Source of the DNA: Nitratireductor mangrovi
Lineage (GTDB): Bacteria > Pseudomonadota > Alphaproteobacteria > Rhizobiales > Rhizobiaceae
Length of the DNA stretch: 64,000 bases
Reading direction: 5' to 3'
Assembly (NCBI RefSeq): GCF_007922615.2
Contig: NZ_CP042301.2
Location: 4,758,001-4,822,000, forward strand
Below the pieces are notes generated by a model, which made no database searches, was not told the DNA's origin, and was given only the letters and a program-made list of their open reading frames with translations. Every line of letters begins with the position of its first letter. The first letter of the stretch is position 1. The translations under genes and the position numbers were made by a program. Positions 43,239-50,838 of this stretch are shown here, piece by piece.

Positions 43239-44438
43239 ATGTCGACACAGAATCCGGTGTTCATTCCCGGACCGACCAACATCCCCGACAGGCTGCGGCG
43301 CGCCATCGACGTGCCGACCATCGATCACCGCTCGAGCCTGTTCGCCGAGGCCTTCAAGCCGGCTGTCGACGGTGTGCGGCGCGTTCTGAAGACGCGCGAC
43401 GGCGAGGTGGTGATCTTCCCGTCGACCGGGACCGGCGGTTGGGAGGCCGCCATCACCAACACGCTATCGCCGGGCGACCGCGTGCTTGCTGCCCGCCACG
43501 GCATGTTCTCGCACCGCTGGATCGATTTGTGCCGGCGCCACGGTCTCGAGGTCGAGGTGATCGAGGCCGAATGGGGCGAGGGCTTGCCGGCCGATCGCTT
43601 CGCGGAGGTCCTTGCCGCCGACCGGGGCCATGGCATCAAGGCCGTCCTCGCCACGCATAACGAGACGGCAACGGGCGTGCGCAGCGATATCGCCGCGGCG
43701 CGCAAGGCGCTCGACGAGGCGCGCCATCCGGCACTGCTTTTCGTCGATGGCGTCAGTTCCATCGCCTCGATGGACTTTCGCATGGACGAATGGGGCGTCG
43801 ACCTTGCCGTCACCGGTTCGCAGAAGGGCTTCATGCTGCCGGCCGGCCTCGCCATCGTCGGCGTCAGCCGCAAGGCGCAGGCGGCGATGGAAAAAGCGAC
43901 CTGCGCACGCTGCTTCTTTGACTTCCGCGACATGCTGTCCGCCTACCAGCGCGGCGGTTATCCCTATACGCCGCCACTCAACCTGATCTTCGGCCTTGTC
44001 GAGGCAGTGAAGATGCTTGAGGAAGAGGGGCTGCCGGCGGTGTTCGCCCGCCATTTCCGGATCGCCGAGGGCATCCGCAAGGCCGTCGAAGCCTGGGGGC
44101 TGTCGCTTTGCGCCCGCGACCCGCGGCTCTATTCCAACACCGTGAGCGCGATCGTCGTCCCGCACGGCCTCGACGGCACCCGTGTCGTCACCCACGCGGC
44201 GGAGAAATACGGCGTCGCCTTCGGCGTCGGTCTCGGGGAGGTCGCCGGCAAGGTCTTTCGCATCGGCCATCTCGGCTCGATGACCGACGTCATGGCGCTG
44301 TCGGGGATCGCAACCGCCGAAATGGCGATGGCCGATCTCGACTTTCCGGTTACGTTGGGCTCCGGCGTGCGTGCCGCGCAGGAATATTACCGGTCAACCA
44401 ACGGCGTCTCCCACCGTATCTCCAGGAAGGCCGCCTGA
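43239..44438 (+). CDS. bhcA: L-aspartate--glyoxylate aminotransferase
   Basis: A 399-residue PLP aminotransferase of fold type I (class V). It moves the amino group of aspartate to glyoxylate, giving oxaloacetate and glycine, the entry step of the beta-hydroxyaspartate cycle. FIPGPTNIPDRL begins the domain, STGTGGWEAAI binds PLP phosphate, DGVSSIASMDF carries the PLP Asp and GSQKGFMLP the Schiff-base Lys. ATG 43239 has GGAGG eight bases upstream; ATG 43146 would add an unsupported stretch. The assignment rests on family plus the bhcABCD order. Serine-glyoxylate aminotransferase is the near relative. Confidence 0.93.
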   Translation: MSTQNPVFIPGPTNIPDRLRRAIDVPTIDHRSSLFAEAFKPAVDGVRRVLKTRDGEVVIFPSTGTGGWEAAITNTLSPGDRVLAARHGMFSHRWIDLCRRHGLEVEVIEAEWGEGLPADRFAEVLAADRGHGIKAVLATHNETATGVRSDIAAARKALDEARHPALLFVDGVSSIASMDFRMDEWGVDLAVTGSQKGFMLPAGLAIVGVSRKAQAAMEKATCARCFFDFRDMLSAYQRGGYPYTPPLNLIFGLVEAVKMLEEEGLPAVFARHFRIAEGIRKAVEAWGLSLCARDPRLYSNTVSAIVVPHGLDGTRVVTHAAEKYGVAFGVGLGEVAGKVFRIGHLGSMTDVMALSGIATAEMAMADLDFPVTLGSGVRAAQEYYRSTNGVSHRISRKAA

Positions 44439-44440
44439 CC

Positions 44441-45415
44441 ATGGACAGTTCGACCACGATGTATATCCCGACCTACAATGACGTTCTGGCCGCGCATGAG
44501 CGCATCCGGCCCTATGTGCACCGCACGCCCGTGCTCACGAGCTCGTACCTCGACGGGCTCGCCGGCGCGGAACTGTTCTTCAAATGCGAGAATTTCCAGA
44601 AGGCCGGGGCCTTCAAGGTGCGCGGCGCCTGCAACGCCGTATTCGGTCTTTCTGAGGCCGATGCCAAGCGTGGCGTCGCCACCCATTCCTCCGGCAACCA
44701 TGCCCTGTCGCTTACCTACGCGGCCGGCCGCCGCGGGATCAAGGCGACCGTCGTCATGCCGGAGACGGCCCCGAAGGCGAAGATGGACGCCGTGCGCGGC
44801 TATGGCGGCGAGGTGATCACCTGCGCACCCAGCACAGAGGCGCGCGAGCGCACCCTGGAGGCGCTGGTCGACCGCACCGGCGCCGAGTTCGTGCATCCCT
44901 ACAACGACCACCGCGTCATCGCCGGGCAGGGGACCTGTTCGCGCGAACTTCTCGAAGAGGTCGGCGAACTGGACGCCGTGGTCGCGCCCATCGGCGGCGG
45001 CGGCATGATTTCCGGTACCTGCCTGACCCTCTCCAACATTGCACCCGACACCAAGGTCTACGCCGCCGAGCCCAAGAATGCGGATGACGCCTGGCGTTCG
45101 CTCAAGGCCGGCCACATCATCGAGGACGACGCCCCGCAGACGGTCGCCGACGGCCTGAAGGTCTCGCTGCGCGAGCGCACCTTCCATTTCGTTTCGAGCT
45201 ACGTGACCGACATCCTGCTGGTCAGCGAAGAGGAGATCGTCTCCGCCATGCGGCTGGTCTGGCAGCGCATGAAGATCGTCATCGAGCCGTCGAGCGCCGT
45301 CGCGGTCGCCGCTGTTCTCAAGAATCCCGGCCTGTTCGCAGGTCGCCGCGTCGGGGTGATCCTGACCGGCGGCAATGTCGATCTCGACAAGCTGCCCTGG
45401 ATAAACAAGGCCTGA
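44441..45415 (+). CDS. bhcB: erythro-beta-Hydroxyaspartate dehydratase
   Basis: A 324-residue PLP enzyme of the serine/threonine dehydratase fold. In the cycle it removes water from (2R,3S)-beta-hydroxyaspartate to give iminosuccinate. The Schiff-base Lys is in KAGAFKVRGACNA, the substrate loop is HSSGNHAL, and the phosphate loop is IGGGGMISG. Start ATG 44441 is two bases after the bhcA stop, with CAGGAAGG upstream. It is shorter than catabolic threonine dehydratase and lacks an ACT domain, as expected. Confidence 0.93.
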   Translation: MDSSTTMYIPTYNDVLAAHERIRPYVHRTPVLTSSYLDGLAGAELFFKCENFQKAGAFKVRGACNAVFGLSEADAKRGVATHSSGNHALSLTYAAGRRGIKATVVMPETAPKAKMDAVRGYGGEVITCAPSTEARERTLEALVDRTGAEFVHPYNDHRVIAGQGTCSRELLEEVGELDAVVAPIGGGGMISGTCLTLSNIAPDTKVYAAEPKNADDAWRSLKAGHIIEDDAPQTVADGLKVSLRERTFHFVSSYVTDILLVSEEEIVSAMRLVWQRMKIVIEPSSAVAVAAVLKNPGLFAGRRVGVILTGGNVDLDKLPWINKA

Positions 45416-45441
45416 GAATTTCGTTTCCCGAGGAGTATTCC

Positions 45442-46563
45442 ATGACCATCAACATACCCGCTTCGGTCGGCATGCCGGTCGAGGAGGTCGACACCCCTTG
45501 CCTCCTGGTCGACCTCGACGCCTTCGACCGCAACATCCGGACGATGGCCGACTTCATGAAAAAGCATGGCCTGCGCCACCGCGCCCATGCCAAGACACAC
45601 AAATCCTCCGACATCTCGATCATCCAGGTGGAAAAGGGTGGGGCCGTCGGCGTTTGCTGCCAGAAGGTGAGTGAAGCCGAGGCACTGGTCTCGGCCGGCG
45701 TGCGCGACGTGCTCGTCTCGAACCAGGTGGTGACGCCGAAGAAGATCGAGCGGCTCGCGGCTATGGCTACCCGCGCACGCGTTCTGGTCTGCGTCGACGA
45801 TCTCGGCAATGTCGATGACCTGTCCGCCGCCGCCCAGAAGTACGGGGTCACGATCGAGTGCCTGGTCGAGATCGACGTCGGCGCTGGCCGCTGCGGCGTG
45901 CAGCCCGGCGCGGCGGCCGTCGGAATCGCCAAGAAGATCGACAAGGCGCCCGGGCTGACATTTGCTGGACTGCAGGCCTATCAGGGCAAGGCTCAGCACG
46001 TGCATGATTTCAGCGAACGAAAGGGCCTGATCGACGCCGCGGTCGCGAAGGTCCGGGAGACGGTCGATCTGCTGAAGGCCGAAGGGCTGGACTGCGACAT
46101 CGTCGCTGGTGCCGGTACGGGAACCTACTATTTCGAGGGCGTCAGTGGCGTCTACAACGAGTTGCAGTGCGGCTCCTACATCTTCATGGATGCCGACTAC
46201 CAGCGCGTGAAGGACGACAGGGGCGGTTTCATCGGCGAGTTCGACAACGCGCTTTTCATCTACACGACCGTCATGTCGAAGACGAAGACCGACCGCGCAA
46301 TCTGCGACGCCGGCCTGAAGGCACAGAGCGTCGACAGCGGCTTGCCGGTCATCTTCGACCGCGATGACGTCACCTATATCGGCGCGTCGGACGAGCACGG
46401 GGTCATCTCCGATCCCGAAAACAAGCTGAGGCTTGGCGACAAGCTCAAGCTCATCCCCGGACATTGCGATCCGACCGTGAATGTCCACGACTGGTATGTC
46501 GGCATTCGCAATGGCCGCGTGGAGGCGCTCTGGCCCGTCACGGCGCGCGGCATGTGCCTGTAG
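45442..46563 (+). CDS. bhcC: erythro-beta-Hydroxyaspartate aldolase
   Basis: A 373-residue PLP enzyme of the alanine racemase-like fold (D-threonine aldolase group). It joins glycine and glyoxylate to (2R,3S)-beta-hydroxyaspartate, forming the C-C bond of the pathway. TPCLLVDLDAFDRNI opens the barrel, and RAHAKTHKSSDI holds the Schiff-base Lys. The C-terminal metal-site region contains PGHCDPTVNVHDWYVG. GAGGAG lies nine bases before ATG 45442. No defect is seen. Confidence 0.93.
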   Translation: MTINIPASVGMPVEEVDTPCLLVDLDAFDRNIRTMADFMKKHGLRHRAHAKTHKSSDISIIQVEKGGAVGVCCQKVSEAEALVSAGVRDVLVSNQVVTPKKIERLAAMATRARVLVCVDDLGNVDDLSAAAQKYGVTIECLVEIDVGAGRCGVQPGAAAVGIAKKIDKAPGLTFAGLQAYQGKAQHVHDFSERKGLIDAAVAKVRETVDLLKAEGLDCDIVAGAGTGTYYFEGVSGVYNELQCGSYIFMDADYQRVKDDRGGFIGEFDNALFIYTTVMSKTKTDRAICDAGLKAQSVDSGLPVIFDRDDVTYIGASDEHGVISDPENKLRLGDKLKLIPGHCDPTVNVHDWYVGIRNGRVEALWPVTARGMCL

Positions 46564-46658
46564 CCGCTGCGATGGAACTCGCGAATGCCACCACCCGGCG
46601 TGCCGAAGGGGAACCGCGCCGGGTGGGCCCTTCACCTACAGGAAAGTCTGCGCCACCC

Positions 46659-47624
46659 ATGATCGTGATACCCGAGCACCTGGTCGAAAGGCTGTTCACG
46701 GCCGAGGCCGCCTTCGAGGCCGTGGAAGCGGTCTTTGCCGCGATGAGCCGGCGCGAGGCGGAAAACTTTCCCGTTGTGCGCGACATGATCGGCCACGCCG
46801 ACGCCGTTTACGGCATCAAGTCGGGCTTCGACCGGGCCGGCCTCGCGCTCGGCCTCAAGGCAGGTGGCTACTGGCCGGGCAATGCGGAGAAGGGGCTGAC
46901 CAACCATCAGTCAGCGGTGCTTTTGTTCGATGCCGACACCGGCCGTCCCTCGGCCATCGTGTCGGGCAATCATTTGACGGCGATGCGAACCGCCGCCGCA
47001 AGTGCCGTTTCCATTCGTTATCTCGCTCGACCGGACGCCAGGGTGCTTGGCATGGTCGGGGCCGGGCACCAGGCCGCGTTCCAGATGCGCGCTGCCTTGC
47101 GTCAACGCCATTTCGAGAAGGTGGTGGGCTGGAACCTGCATCCTGAAATGCTGCCCGGGCTCGCCGCCGTCGCGCAGGCGGAAGGCGTTGCCTTCGAGGC
47201 CGTCGAACTGGATCGCCTTGGCGCCGAGGCGGATGTCATCATCACCATCACTTCCAGCTTCGCGCCGATCCTGCTCGCCGAACATGTGAAGCCGGGCACC
47301 CACATCGCCGCGATGGGCACCGATACCAGAGGCAAGCAGGAACTTGATCCGGGACTGGTCGCCGCAGCGAGCGTCTTCACCGACGAGGTGGCGCAATCGA
47401 TCTCGATCGGCGAATGCCAGCACGCCGTCGCCGCCGGGCTCGTCCTCGCCGAAGACATTGGCGAGATCGGCGCCGTGGTGACGGGCGCCGCTGCCGGCCG
47501 CAGGTCACTGGAGGAGATCACCTTGTTCGACGGAACCGGCGTGGCCCTGCAAGACCTCGCCGGCGCGGCCAAGGTCGTCGAGCTCGCGCGTGATGCCGGG
47601 CCGCTGGTGTCGGTCGATCTCTGA
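46659..47624 (+). CDS. bhcD: Iminosuccinate reductase
   Basis: A 321-residue member of the ornithine cyclodeaminase/mu-crystallin family. It reduces iminosuccinate to L-aspartate with NAD(P)H, which closes the cycle by renewing the amino donor for BhcA. The Rossmann loop is GMVGAGHQAAFQ, and NHLTAMRTAAAS and AMGTDTRGKQELD are family blocks. ATG 46659 begins the conserved domain; ATG 46572 would add 29 unlikely residues. AGGAAAG lies somewhat far upstream. Last gene of bhcABCD. Confidence 0.92.
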   Translation: MIVIPEHLVERLFTAEAAFEAVEAVFAAMSRREAENFPVVRDMIGHADAVYGIKSGFDRAGLALGLKAGGYWPGNAEKGLTNHQSAVLLFDADTGRPSAIVSGNHLTAMRTAAASAVSIRYLARPDARVLGMVGAGHQAAFQMRAALRQRHFEKVVGWNLHPEMLPGLAAVAQAEGVAFEAVELDRLGAEADVIITITSSFAPILLAEHVKPGTHIAAMGTDTRGKQELDPGLVAAASVFTDEVAQSISIGECQHAVAAGLVLAEDIGEIGAVVTGAAAGRRSLEEITLFDGTGVALQDLAGAAKVVELARDAGPLVSVDL

Positions 47625-47651
47625 TCGGGACAATAGGGTCGGGAAAAGCTG

Positions 47652-48578
47652 CTAGCGACCGTCCTTCAGGAACTGCTCGACCCGGGCCGGGTCGAGCTCG
47701 GCACAGGCGGCGATCCGCCGCGCCAGTTCGGCCCCCGCCGGGCGCGCCTCGCCAACCGGGCGGTCCATCCAGTAGGAAACCGGGTTCAGCACGGTGCGCT
47801 GATCGACCTGGGCGATGCGCCCGCTCGCGATCACCGGCCCCGCCAGAGGCGGTCGCGCCAGCGAGATGCCAAGCCCGTAGGCGGCGGCGTCGAGCACCAG
47901 ATTGTAGTCCTCGAAGCGCCGGTCTTGCGCTCGCGGGCGATAGTCGATGCCATGCGCGCCCAGCCAGGCACGCCAGCCCGAGGCGTCGGAATCGTGGATC
48001 AGCGGGTATTTCAACAGCCGCTCCGGATCACCCGAGCCGAGTTCCGCCGCGATATCCGGCCGCGCGATCGGGAAAATATGCTCCTCGAACAGCTTGACCG
48101 AGACCCGACCCGGGATGCCACCGCGCCCGCAGCGCACCGACAGGTCGATGCCTTCATCCTCCAGATCCGTCTGGCGGATGTCGACCTCGAGCAGGATGCG
48201 CAGCGGTGGTGGCCCGCCCTCCAGTTCCTTCAGCCGCGGGATCAGCCACAGGCTTGAAAGCGACGGGATCGAGGCGAGCCGCACCACCATGGCGCCGCGC
48301 GGTTCCGTCCAGCGGTCGGTATTGTCGGCAATCAGTGCGAAGGCTTCAGAGGTGCGCAGGAACAGCCGCTGGCCCTCCAGCGTCAGTTCGACGCCGCGCG
48401 CCCCGCGCTCGAACACCTTCAGGCCGAGCCAGTCCTCGAGCTTGGCGATCTGGCGGCTGATCGCGCCATGGGTGATGTTGAGCGCTTCGGCCGCGCCCGA
48501 GAAGCTGCCGGTGCGCGCCGCGGCCTCGAAGGCGCGCAGGGTGTCGAGCGGTGGGAGGTCTCGCGAGCTGTGATCCAT
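47652..48578 (-). CDS. LysR family regulator (GcvA-like)
   Basis: A 308-residue LysR-type regulator of the GcvA group: PPLDTLRAFEAAARTGSFSGAAE (in part) and ITHGAISRQIAKLEDWLG in the winged helix, followed by the ligand domain. It is divergent from an EamA exporter gene across a 91-base gap with a palindrome and direct repeats, a usual regulator/target layout. The target could also be the adjacent bhc operon, with which it is convergent. ATG 48578 is used; no strong ribosome site was found. Confidence 0.88.
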   Translation of the reverse strand: MDHSSRDLPPLDTLRAFEAAARTGSFSGAAEALNITHGAISRQIAKLEDWLGLKVFERGARGVELTLEGQRLFLRTSEAFALIADNTDRWTEPRGAMVVRLASIPSLSSLWLIPRLKELEGGPPPLRILLEVDIRQTDLEDEGIDLSVRCGRGGIPGRVSVKLFEEHIFPIARPDIAAELGSGDPERLLKYPLIHDSDASGWRAWLGAHGIDYRPRAQDRRFEDYNLVLDAAAYGLGISLARPPLAGPVIASGRIAQVDQRTVLNPVSYWMDRPVGEARPAGAELARRIAACAELDPARVEQFLKDGR

Positions 48579-48594
48579 GCTCACAGCTGACCCT

Positions 48595-48632
48595 CGATCC
48601 TTTCGTTTGTCAACGAGCTCGTTCGATCCTTT
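48595..48632. promoter_or_regulatory. Palindrome flanked by direct repeats between LysR and EamA genes
   Basis: AACGAGCTCGTT (48612-48623) is a perfect 12-base palindrome. It is flanked by two copies of CGATCCTTT (48595-48603 and 48624-48632). Position between divergent regulator and exporter genes suggests the LysR binding region. Confidence 0.45.
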
Positions 48633-48669
48633 ATTGGCTCCAACGCCTCGGTGCGACGGAGACAAAGCC

Positions 48670-49566
48670 ATGACAACCGCAATCGAATTCTCAGGAAATC
48701 AGACTCGACTGGACATGGGCGCGCTGATCGCCGTCGGCGTCACCATCATCGGCTGGGCCTCGGCCTTTCCGGCGATCCGCGCCGGCTTGCACAGCTTCGG
48801 CCCCGCCGAGCTCGGCGCCATCCGCTTCGCCATCGCCGCCCTTCCGGCAGCGCTTTATCTGATCGTCATGCGCCCGGCGTGGCCGGCGCGCGGCGAGGCC
48901 TGGCGCTTCGTCTATGGCGGCGTGGTGTTCGTCGGCCTCTACACGCTGTTCCTGAATTTCGGCGAGCGGACCGTTTCGGCCGGCGCGGCGAGCTTCATCA
49001 TCAATGTCAGCCCCATCATCACTGCCGCCTTCGCCGTGTTCGTGCTCGGCGAACGCTTCCCCGCCATCGCCTGGGCGGGGACGATCCTGTCCTTCGCCGG
49101 TATCGGCCTGATCGCGCTCGGCGAGGGCGAGGGGCTCAAGCTTGAATTCGGAGCGCTGCTGATCCTCGGCGGAGCCCTGGCGGCGGCGACCACGACGATC
49201 GTTCAGAAGCCGCTCTTCAAGACCCATCATCCGCTCACCGTGGCGGCATGGAACATGGTCATCGGCGCCGTCGTGCTGTCGCCCTTCCTGCCGGAAGCGA
49301 TCGGACAGGCTGCGACGGCCGATATGGAAGGCTTCTTCGCGGCGATCTATCTGGGCGTGGTGCCGAGCCTGATCGCCTATGCCAGCTGGGCGGTCGCCCT
49401 GTCGCGCCTGCCGGCCGCGCGCGCCTCGAACTTCCTCTACGCCGTTCCGCCTGTAGCCACCGTCATGGGCTATTTCTGGCTGGCCGAGGTTCCGACGCTG
49501 CTCGGTATGATCGGCGGGTTGATGGCGCTTGGTGGCGTCGTGGTCGTCAATCTCAGCCGCAGCTGA
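48670..49566 (+). CDS. EamA/DMT family transporter
   Basis: A 298-residue inner-membrane protein with ten hydrophobic segments in two EamA halves (about 12-140 and 150-290). The blocks GWASAFPAIRAGLHSFGPAELGAIRF (in part) and SPIITAAFAVFVLGERFP are typical. Members export amino acids, nucleobases or other metabolites. ATG 48670 has GGAG eight bases upstream; the earlier in-frame ATG 48577 would overlap the LysR start. It is followed by a strong bidirectional terminator. Confidence 0.9.
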   Translation: MTTAIEFSGNQTRLDMGALIAVGVTIIGWASAFPAIRAGLHSFGPAELGAIRFAIAALPAALYLIVMRPAWPARGEAWRFVYGGVVFVGLYTLFLNFGERTVSAGAASFIINVSPIITAAFAVFVLGERFPAIAWAGTILSFAGIGLIALGEGEGLKLEFGALLILGGALAAATTTIVQKPLFKTHHPLTVAAWNMVIGAVVLSPFLPEAIGQAATADMEGFFAAIYLGVVPSLIAYASWAVALSRLPAARASNFLYAVPPVATVMGYFWLAEVPTLLGMIGGLMALGGVVVVNLSRS

Positions 49567-49581
49567 ATGTGCGGGCGGTGA

Positions 49582-49615
49582 AGCAGAGGGGGCGCCATCG
49601 GCGCCCCTTTCTGCT
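49582..49615. terminator. Bidirectional hairpin terminator
   Basis: The inner stem GGGGCGCC / GGCGCCCC has loop ATC, and the outer stem is AGCAGA / TCTGCT. It lies between the convergent EamA (stop 49566) and AraC (stop 49636) genes and should end transcription from both sides. Confidence 0.75.
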
Positions 49616-49635
49616 TGCCTTGCGGGGAGTTCGCG

Positions 49636-50550
49636 TCAGGCGTGCTCACGCGCATACTGGCTGGGCGAACAGCCATAGCGGCCCTTGAAGGACCGGTTGA
49701 AGTTTGAGATGTCGTTGAAGCCCGAGCGCATGGCGACGTCGGTAATGTTGACCGTGCTCTCGGCAGGACGATGGAGCGACAGGAGTTCGGTCGCCAGGAC
49801 CAGGCGCTTCTTGCGCAGAAGCTGAATGAAGCTGGTCCCGTTGTCGAGAAAGTCGCGCTGCAACTGGCGCTCCGAAATGCCGATCTTGCGCGCGAGCCAG
49901 TTGAGCGAAAGCTGCGGGTTGGTGAGGTTGCGCTCCATCACGCTGACGGCGAGCGCGAAGCGGTTCTCGCGCGAACTCATGCGCGCGGCGTCCATGGCGT
50001 CCTGTTCGGGCGTGAACGCGATCCGCACCAGGTCGAACAGGTAGCTCGGGTCGCGCTCGCGATGCCAGGCGTTTCTCCACTTCCCTTCGCCCTTCGTGAA
50101 AAGCGCGCGCATGGCCGCGTTCATGGGATGGCCCGACCTCAGCGTTCGCCCGATGGCGAGCTTGTTGTCCGCTTCCAGAAGGAACGTGCCGCGCGGCAGG
50201 TGAACCGAGAGAAAATGCGAGGTCCTGCGCTGGTAGCGAATCTGCGCCACCTTCGTCGAATCGAGCAGATAGAACTCGCCTGCCTCCACGATGTCCTGTT
50301 GCCCTTGCTGCTCGACCAGCGAACGCCCCGAAAGCTGAGCGAACAGGAAGATGTGCTCGTTCTCATCCCGCCTGATGCCGTCTGGCGACCGCTCTATCAG
50401 ATCGAGGTCGCAGGCGACGTTGGCCATGTCGAGGCCGTGGAAACGGACGGCCTTGAAATGGCCGTCGATGTCATGCCGACCACGCCCTGGTACGCCGTAA
50501 TAGTGGCCGCACGTGCGGTGCAGGCGCGAATGCCATTCGTCGAAATGCAC
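49636..50550 (-). CDS. AraC family transcriptional regulator
   Basis: A 304-residue regulator with an N-terminal cupin-like sensor domain (about 1-180) and the C-terminal AraC double helix-turn-helix (LNWLARKIGISERQLQRDF and ITDVAMRSGFNDISNFNRSFKGRYG in part, with CSPSQYAREH at the end). GTG 50550 has GGAGG eight bases upstream. It is divergent from the PQQ alcohol dehydrogenase gene across 288 bases and is the likely activator of it; similar AraC genes sit beside quinohemoprotein alcohol dehydrogenases in other proteobacteria. No gene is seen in the gap. Confidence 0.88.
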   Translation of the reverse strand: MHFDEWHSRLHRTCGHYYGVPGRGRHDIDGHFKAVRFHGLDMANVACDLDLIERSPDGIRRDENEHIFLFAQLSGRSLVEQQGQQDIVEAGEFYLLDSTKVAQIRYQRRTSHFLSVHLPRGTFLLEADNKLAIGRTLRSGHPMNAAMRALFTKGEGKWRNAWHRERDPSYLFDLVRIAFTPEQDAMDAARMSSRENRFALAVSVMERNLTNPQLSLNWLARKIGISERQLQRDFLDNGTSFIQLLRKKRLVLATELLSLHRPAESTVNITDVAMRSGFNDISNFNRSFKGRYGCSPSQYAREHA

Positions 50551-50838
50551 CTGGGTTCCCTCCGCTTATTGTCCGGCGGGCTCCTCAGCGCGACCGGCGG
50601 TTTTTCGGGAAATGGTAAAGCGGCTTTCGGATTTGGCAAGGACGAACACTTGGGCGCCCCTTCGGCGGGTGGAACCAGTCGTGTGGAGACACGGTTTCCG
50701 GCCGGCGCAAAAATTCCGCTCGTTATGGCGTGAGAATCCAAGCCGGCAGCCATTGGTCGAGCTAGACTTTCATTTGTCGCATTCCGCCGGGAGGAGCCTG
50801 CGGATGGCGACGACATGCTTCGATCCCGGGAGGAAGCC

